Shown here: piece after piece, positions 58,385 to 64,000 of the stretch
How positions within the stretch are numbered: position 1 is the first letter of the stretch
Layout of the letters: every line of letters begins with the position of its first letter
NCBI GenBank assembly: GCA_025093985.1
Contig: JACAAK010000003.1
Span: forward strand, 2,046,001-2,110,000
Direction of reading: 5' to 3'
Origin: Calvatia gigantea
Taxonomy: Eukaryota > Basidiomycota > Agaricomycetes > Agaricales > Lycoperdaceae
Length of the DNA: 64,000 bases
Program-made: the position numbers and the translations under genes
Notes under the pieces: generated by a model
What the model was told of the DNA's origin: nothing
Seen by the model: the letters and a program-made list of their open reading frames with translations, nothing else
Database searches by the model: none

Positions 58385-60374
58385 TTACGTAGCCCCATTC
58401 TCTTCACCTTCGACCTCAAATGCACAACAGAATTGATCTTTGTCGAATAGGATGAAACCCTTGCCATCAGGTGACCACTTGACATTCCTTGTCTCAAATT
58501 GTTCTGGGGGATAAATGAACGACAGACAATCGGATGTGTGAAAAAGAATGGGACCAAGAATAAGGACATCAGCTTACCCGCGGGGACACCAACACACTCG
58601 GCTATTTCCTCTTCTTCTCCACTCTCGTTGACCCATTCATCACTCCAGGTGTAGATGCTTTGCGTGCCGCAGCACAGGAGTAGACTTCCTTTACGAACAG
58701 GATTCCATTGAGCACTAAGCACAGATTGACTGTGGATCAGCACGCTACGTAATCGTGGAACGAAGTCTTCTTGTGGCGATGGGAAGTCAAAGACATGGGC
58801 AATTGTTGCTACGTTTTCTGAATGTATGGCGTCAGAGTGCCTCCAGTTTTGTTACATGAGAATATCGCACCAAATCGGACTAACAGCAGATCTCCTGTGG
58901 TGTTCCATTCCATCTGCACAACGCCCGTTTTGGGATTGGGCTTCGACTGGTCAGTTCGGGTAAGTGGAAGCACCTGAGTGCCTTGAGGCCGTTCATCTTC
59001 GAAAGGCAGGGTTAGCTCAAAAAGTTGCCACAGATGGTGCTCAACTCACAAGACAGAAACCCGCGGCCTTCCGTAGTTTCCATCCATTTAGAAGGTTCTC
59101 TCCAAACTTTCTGTGATGGGGATGAATGCAGAGATGATATGGCTTCAAAATAATACTTGCCACCGGAGGGGGGAGACGAGAGGATAGCTCAAGTGTTGCC
59201 ATAGCGGACCAGCTCAAGCTATCCAGAATGTGTACCTAGGGCAATTTGAGTTTAAATTTGAGGTGACCGGTAGCCACGAACCCGGTCATCCCATCCACCC
59301 ACAGCAAGGAACATCCCGTTAGGATGCCATGCGGCATTGCGAATGCCAAATCCAGGGTCTGGCTCTGGAGTGAAGGTGGCTACCAATTTGCCGGTTAACG
59401 TCAGGATGTAAAGCTTGTACTGTGAAGGGTTAAGTGGAGCAAGGGGAAGGGTAGAAGGGGACACTTACTTCAAGAGGACCCTCCCAAGCTGCGATATAAT
59501 TGCCGGTAGGCGACACAACAAAGGACGACTAGGGATGAGGTTGGGAGAGGAAAATGCTGAGAAATACATCAAAAAGGCCGAGTCCATGACCAGTTGGTTA
59601 TAATTTACCCGCACGGGTTTGTAAGATTCGCTTGCGTCGTATACTCCAAGGGTGTCTTTCGATTTATGTCTTTCGCCGAGGATGAAATAGCGTCCGTCGG
59701 CACGAAAAGCATAGCCTAAAATGAGTCAGCAATTCGTTGCCAACCTGTAGCGATTGTGCTGCGAACAAACCTCGGTCAGGGTGGATAGGGAATTGGATAT
59801 ATGTGGCAGTTCCAGTTACGAGGGACCACAGGGTGACCCTTAACTAAAAATCATGAAATAGAATCGTCTTAAACCCCAGTGGAATAATACATACGCCCCA
59901 TTCCGAAAAACACAAAATCGTTCGTCCGTCAGGAGCCCACTCTGCCTTCGTGAGACCTGGTTTATTAAGCACGGCAAGGGACGTTGGAATAACGAACATT
60001 CATCTACCTTCAGCGCCGGCTTCAATCTGGCCGCTCCAATCCTCATCGCGCAATTTCCGAACATGCACCACACCACGCTTTGCAAAAGCGGCGAGGATAT
60101 ACTCCGAATCGCATGACCATTCACAATGAGTTATCCAACCATCACTCGGAGCACTTGAGGAAGAGTGAGATGATTTCGATTTGGGATTTTGTTTGCCAGA
60201 AAGGAAGACATTTGTTTGTGAAGGTGACGCGTCTACGAGCCAAGTACGTGTGATCTGGAAGGTGTCGGTTCGCCTGATGATGACTCGATCTTGGACAACA
60301 GTAAGTATGAAGTGGCCGCCAGGACTGAACGCAACGAGAGAAGATGATTGTTTGTAGATCTCAGTGAAGTCCAT
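58385..60374 (-). CDS. WRAP73: WD40 protein WRAP73 (WDR8)
   Basis: WRAP73 works at microtubule-organising centres and spindle poles (known in fission yeast and animals). Starts MDFTEIYKQSSSLVAFSPGG at 60374. Beta-propeller blades are visible: HCEWSCDSEYILAAFAKRGV, LTKAEWAPDGRTILCFSEWG, LRVTLWSLVTGTATYIQFP, DGRYFILGERHKSKDTLGVY, SSFVVSPTGNYIAAWEGPLE, GIRNAAWHPNGMFLAVGGWD, VVQMEWNTTGDLLLVRFENV, SVLSAQWNPVRKGSLLLCCG and VKWSPDGKGFILFDKDQFCC. The order and the WREPSKW insert fit fungal WRAP73. About ten exons; all joins checked are in frame. It is head to head with the drug transporter, about 300 bp between ATGs. Confidence 0.88.
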
Positions 60375-60670
60375 GCTGGAGCGGCACGAAAAGGCCTCAA
60401 TTAGATCAACAATGTGTCAACAGTGCGCTTTCCGTGATTGCGCTTACACAATTGCCTTTTATGGTACATCGGGCCGGCAACTCTTCATTATCCTTGAACC
60501 CCTTATGTCTCCGTCTTGCTCACACAGTCCGATGACAAACGGACAGAAAACCAAATTAATCTGTTCACAAGATCTTAAGATGGCCCCCCAGTGCTGTCTT
60601 TTCCATATCCCCTGCCTTCTGACGTCCACTGGCCTCAAAGTCTGCCTTGTTTTGGGTTTTTCTTGGCACC
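60375..60670. promoter_or_regulatory. divergent promoter, WRAP73 / MFS transporter
   Basis: 296 bp between start codons. No clear TATA element. Nothing else seen. Confidence 0.4.
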
Positions 60671-62903
60671 ATGAGCTCCGACCCTAGGGAGTCGATATCG
60701 TCGTCGACAGCCAAGACCGACCGTTTGACTGCCGATGCGAAGGAGCAGGAGGAGAAGGACGAAGCTGTTGCTTTTCTTGTATCATTTGATCCTGGTGATT
60801 CGGCTAACCCCCAAGTGCGTAAGTCACCCTGACGCCTCTGGAACCGGTAGCCGACTCGTAACCCTCTTAGAACTGGTCAGACCCAAAAAGATGGTACCTC
60901 ACTATGGCCAGTGCTTTTCTGGTCCTGAACGCGTCGGTCCTTGGTTTTTGGAGACACACCTAAATATTTACTCACGCTACTTTCATAATGTAGGACGTTC
61001 GCAAGTTCGGCTCGTAAGTAACGACTACCCTTTTACAAGCCCACCTATTGATACCGGGGTAGCCTCTGGCATCTTCGCCAAATTTTCGGCAGAATTTGGC
61101 ATGACAGAAATAGAGAGCGTATTAACGCTCTCGTTATTCGTGACTGGCTACTGCGTCGGGTGGGTGTTGATTGACATGGAGTAAGATCCACAGCTGATTG
61201 GGGTGTCAGTCCGCTGCTGTGGGGCCCATTATCTGAGCAGTATGGTCGTAGACCCGTAAACATTTATCCCTTCTTTATCTATGCTGTGGGTGTCTTCCGA
61301 TTCCCATCCCGTACGCCCGTTCTAATCACTTGATCGCCAGTGCTTTCAAGTTGGTGCTGCTCTCGCGCAGAGCACTGTGCAGATTCTCCTCTTCCGTTTC
61401 ATTGGGGGAGTTTTTGCAGCTGCTCCTCTAACCAATTCCGGGTGAGCTACCACAATCGCCGTGCTGTTCGCGGCGACCTCTTATTACAACGGGTCCCACT
61501 TTTCTCAACTTGAATTTGTCGGCAGAGCGGTGATATCCGATATCTGGGACGCGGAAATAAGGGGTAAAGCTATAGCCGTATTCACCTTAGCCCCATTCGC
61601 CGGCCCCGCAATTGGACCAACCGTCGCAGGCTTTGTTGGTGAGAATACATCTTGGCGATGGGTTTTCTGGATTTTGGCTATCTTTGTTCGTTACTTCTCT
61701 GGCCAAAGGAATAAAGCACTAACGACGCCTTTAGGCTTTCTTATGCTGGATTTTAATCATTTTTACGTTGCCAGAAACCTACGCGTATGCTCCATTCCCC
61801 TGTCCATCTCGTACCACTGACATCGCTTCGACAGTCCTATCTTGTTGGCTAAAAAGGCAAAGCGCCTACGCAAGGAAACCGGAGACCTGCGTTATTATGC
61901 TCCAGTGGAGAAGCAGAAAATGACATTCACCGAAAGATTGGAACATGTTCTGGCAAAACCTTTCCTTATCCTCGTCCGCGAGCCCATGCTAGTCGCGGTA
62001 ACTGTTTACATGAGTGTGAGTTTTGCTGTCCCGACAAAAATTTGATCGTATCGCCCATTGCACCTTCAGTTTGTGTATGGGTGCCTATATCTCTTATTCC
62101 AAGCATTCCCAATCGTTTTTGGAGAAGGCCACCACCTCTCAGCAGGTATTTCTGGCTTGATGTTCCTGCCCATTCCGATTGGCGGTGCATTGGCCGTATC
62201 CCTGGTAACCTGGCATCTTCACGCGCTTCAGGCTGCCGCTTATCCACTCTTTCAGTATGTCGGAATCTTCAATCCCAGATACAGGCGGGAAGCCAAGAGG
62301 TTGGCCCCGGAGCCTGTGCCCCCTGAGTTCCGGCTTGAAATCGCGATGCTCTCTGGACCGCTTTTTGCGATCTCGTTCTTCTGGTTTGCGTGGTCTTCCC
62401 CTCCCCACATTTCGTTTTGGGCACCAATGATGTCTGGCCTACTCATGGGCTTCAGCATCAGTCTTATCTTTGTATGCTGGACCCACTCCTGAAATGGCAG
62501 CCAATCTAATTACGTCCATTAGCTCGGGCTATTTAACTATCTCATCGATGTTTACCTCTATGTTGCCGCTTCCGCTCTGGCAAGTACCACGGTAATCCGT
62601 AGTCTGTGCGGTGCTGGATTCCCTGTAAGAAGACACCGCCTCAAAGTCTTTCCACCTCCTCATTTCCTGTTCAGTTATTTGCAGGAGATATGTACCGGAA
62701 GCTGGACCCACGATGGGCGTCCACTATTCTCGGCTTTATTGCGCTCGCGATGGTTCCTATACCGTTTGCGTTTAAGAAGTATGTTCACAGAGAGCTGTTT
62801 CGCCTCCCAAATTCGGTCCTCACTAACGAAACTCCCCAGGTATGGACCCTGGATACGATCAAAGTCGCGCTATGCACCAACAGCTCTCTCATTGCCCAAG
62901 TAA
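60671..62903 (+). CDS. MFS transporter, DHA1 drug:H+ antiporter type
   Basis: Twelve-helix exporter of the polyamine/multidrug group (Tpo1/Flr1-like). MSSDPRESISSSTAKTDRLT, then NWSDPKKWYLTMASAFLVLN, the A-motif region LLWGPLSEQYGRRPVNIYPF, QILLFRFIGGVFAAAPLTNS, the antiporter motif C region TLAPFAGPAIGPTVAGFV, ENTSWRWVFWILAIF, TLPETYAP, a central loop, FPIVFGEGHHLSAGISGLMF, NYLIDVYLYVAASALASTTV and LFAGDMYRKLDPRWASTILG. The C-terminus KKYGPWIRSKSRYA needs the last intron (GTATGT..CCCCAG). About 14 exons, one only 20 nt (60994-61013). All splice joins keep frame, two using the second of two possible acceptors. Substrate unknown. Confidence 0.88.
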
Positions 62904-63141
62904 TAGTTTGAAGGGGCGGGTAGTACTTGGCCCTGCGCCAGAAGAGACAAACTCATTCCATGTTTCGTGCATTGCCATACGCAATAAATTAATAAACCGC
63001 CTACCAGATTGTGGCACAGTCACGCCTTTGTTATAGTCACGACCGTCACACGACTCCCACGTGCAAGAAACTTTGGCTTTGCTGGACCTGCTCTGAGGCG
63101 TGGACTGTATGTTCCGCGTCTGCCTGGCCAGCCCGCCTACC
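62904..63141. other. intergenic gap
   Basis: 3' UTR of the transporter and promoter of uS17m. Nothing else recognised. Confidence 0.4.
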
Positions 63142-63570
63142 ATGCCGCCTATGACTTTCCAAGGAATCGTTACCAAAGTTGGCTTCATGAATAAGACTGC
63201 CACAGTAACCGTGTCGAGATGGGTATTTCACAGGATAACGGGCAAGGTGAGTAACAAGTCACTACTTTGGGCGAATGAGCTAAAGACTTCGGCAGCGCAT
63301 TGAGCGCAGCAAGAAGTACTTAGTTCACGACGAGAAGAACAGTATGTGATCTGTCTGAGCTCCGTAGCGTGAATTATTCCAACAGCCCCTCCAGAACTAC
63401 GGCAAGACGACGTTGTCCTCATCCAAAATTGTCCGCCAGTTTCTGCCAGGAAGCGGTTCGCACTTCAGCGGGTCCTCAGGAGCCCTCTTGCAGAACGTGA
63501 ATTGGCACGGGCACGTTTTACAGAAGAAACCACGGCCCGTGAAGCAACAAGTACAGTTCAAGCTGCTTAA
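63142..63570 (+). CDS. mitochondrial ribosomal protein uS17m
   Basis: Small-subunit protein of the mitochondrial ribosome. Three exons; ATG at 63142 gives MPPMTFQGIVTKVGFMNKTA, then VTVSRWVFHRITGK, RIERSKKYLVHDEKN, PPELRQDDVVLIQNCPPVSA and KRFALQRVLRSPLAE. This is the S17 OB-fold pattern (GxVxxxxMxKTxxVxVxR...H...Y..HDE.N....GD.V.I..C.P.S) with the extended C-terminus usual for fungal mitochondrial forms. Joins are in frame (AAG|CGC; A|CC). The start follows a CT-rich stretch and an upstream purine tract. The gene is convergent with the small coiled-coil gene at the window end. Confidence 0.88.
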
Positions 63571-63810
63571 TAAAGCCATGCGCTCTCCCTCCGATCCTTT
63601 TTAAAAGCGACACACGACGTACTCCGGCACTTGCACTTACTGGAACCGTACTCGCCAGAGTTGGCAGTGGGCATTGAAAGTTTAGGTCAAAGGAGGAAGT
63701 AACGAGTAACTAAGGATTTGATGGATTGGTTTGTTGAATTGCGGTTTGAATCTCCACAAGCTATAATAGATTATAGGAGTGCGATAATGTTAATATCTAA
63801 CCCCAGTTCC

Positions 63811-64000
63811 TCACAAGGCATGGCTGACCTCTTTTTTCTTCTTCTCTTGCTTTCCCTCAAGTTCGTTGAGCTGAGACTCGACGCGTTTACTTGGAAAGTG
63901 TTAAAAAGAATATCTGGCGATATGAAGGGTGAAAACGAACATCTCTCCCTTAATAAATTCCAACCGCGTATCCACGTTGCTCTTTGCCTCAGTTATGTCT
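63811..64000 (-). CDS. 3' end of a small coiled-coil protein, possibly prefoldin-like
   Basis: The frame runs off the window. Visible residues: DITEAKSNVDTRLEFIKGEI, then after a short intron KRVESQLNELEGKQEKKKKE and a VSHAL end, stop at 63811. An amphipathic helix with this length and position from the stop fits the C-terminal helix of a prefoldin subunit, but other coiled coils would too. The intron (GTTCGT..CCAAG) sits inside the helix. Only the last ~46 residues are present. Confidence 0.5.

Noticed and set aside
37226..62903. Possible secondary-metabolite cluster (methyltransferase, two transporters, epoxide hydrolase)
   Set aside because: No core synthase, cyclase, P450 or regulator; the genes are spread over 25 kb among housekeeping genes (NIP7, NRDE2, AFG3, WRAP73).

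Overview
The window is nuclear DNA of a filamentous fungus, most likely a basidiomycete of the Agaricomycetes. Reasons: genes are dense and broken by many short introns (mostly 48-60 nt, GT..YAG, often with a CTRAC-like branch site), gaps are short and pyrimidine-rich, and the genes are fungal housekeeping genes, several with a basidiomycete style of exon-intron structure. The species cannot be named from the sequence. I see no tRNA, rRNA, CRISPR array, intact transposon or prokaryote-like system.

Layout. 0-10 kb: the 3' part of a UBE2O-type ubiquitin-conjugating enzyme, two conserved fungal proteins of unknown role, an LCCL-domain membrane protein and a C2H2-type zinc-finger/RG-rich protein. 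10.8-24.7 kb: Trs120 (TRAPPII), an Mpv17/PMP22 membrane protein, the mitochondrial carrier Yhm2, a long coiled-coil protein and a histidine phosphatase. 25-43 kb: Vps18 (HOPS/CORVET), Cgr1 (rRNA processing), a serine-rich protein, Sec39 (Dsl1 tether), a SAM methyltransferase, Nip7 (60S biogenesis) and NRDE2 (RNA surveillance). 43.8-54.4 kb: Byr4/Bfa1 (septation GAP), UreD (urease maturation), a Dal5-type transporter and the mitochondrial m-AAA protease Afg3/Yta12. 54.8-64 kb: an epoxide hydrolase with a decayed relative on the other strand, WRAP73, a DHA1-type drug transporter, mitochondrial ribosomal protein uS17m and the 3' end of a small coiled-coil gene.

The genes mostly serve separate cellular jobs; there is no biosynthetic core enzyme or operon-like logic. 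Three subunits of different membrane-tethering complexes (Trs120, Vps18, Sec39) fall within 26 kb, and two ribosome-assembly factors lie close by. Several genes are head to head with 130-370 bp between start codons.

Main warning for users: between about 13.9 and 48.3 kb I find about 13 places where a conserved reading frame resumes after one extra base, and one or two where a base is missing, in eight genes that are otherwise well conserved. Base-call or assembly errors (insertion-biased) are the simplest reading; simultaneous pseudogene formation is much less likely. I found no convincing new biological system; the most notable biology is very small exons (7, 17, 19, 20, 20 and 21 nt) needed to keep several proteins intact.
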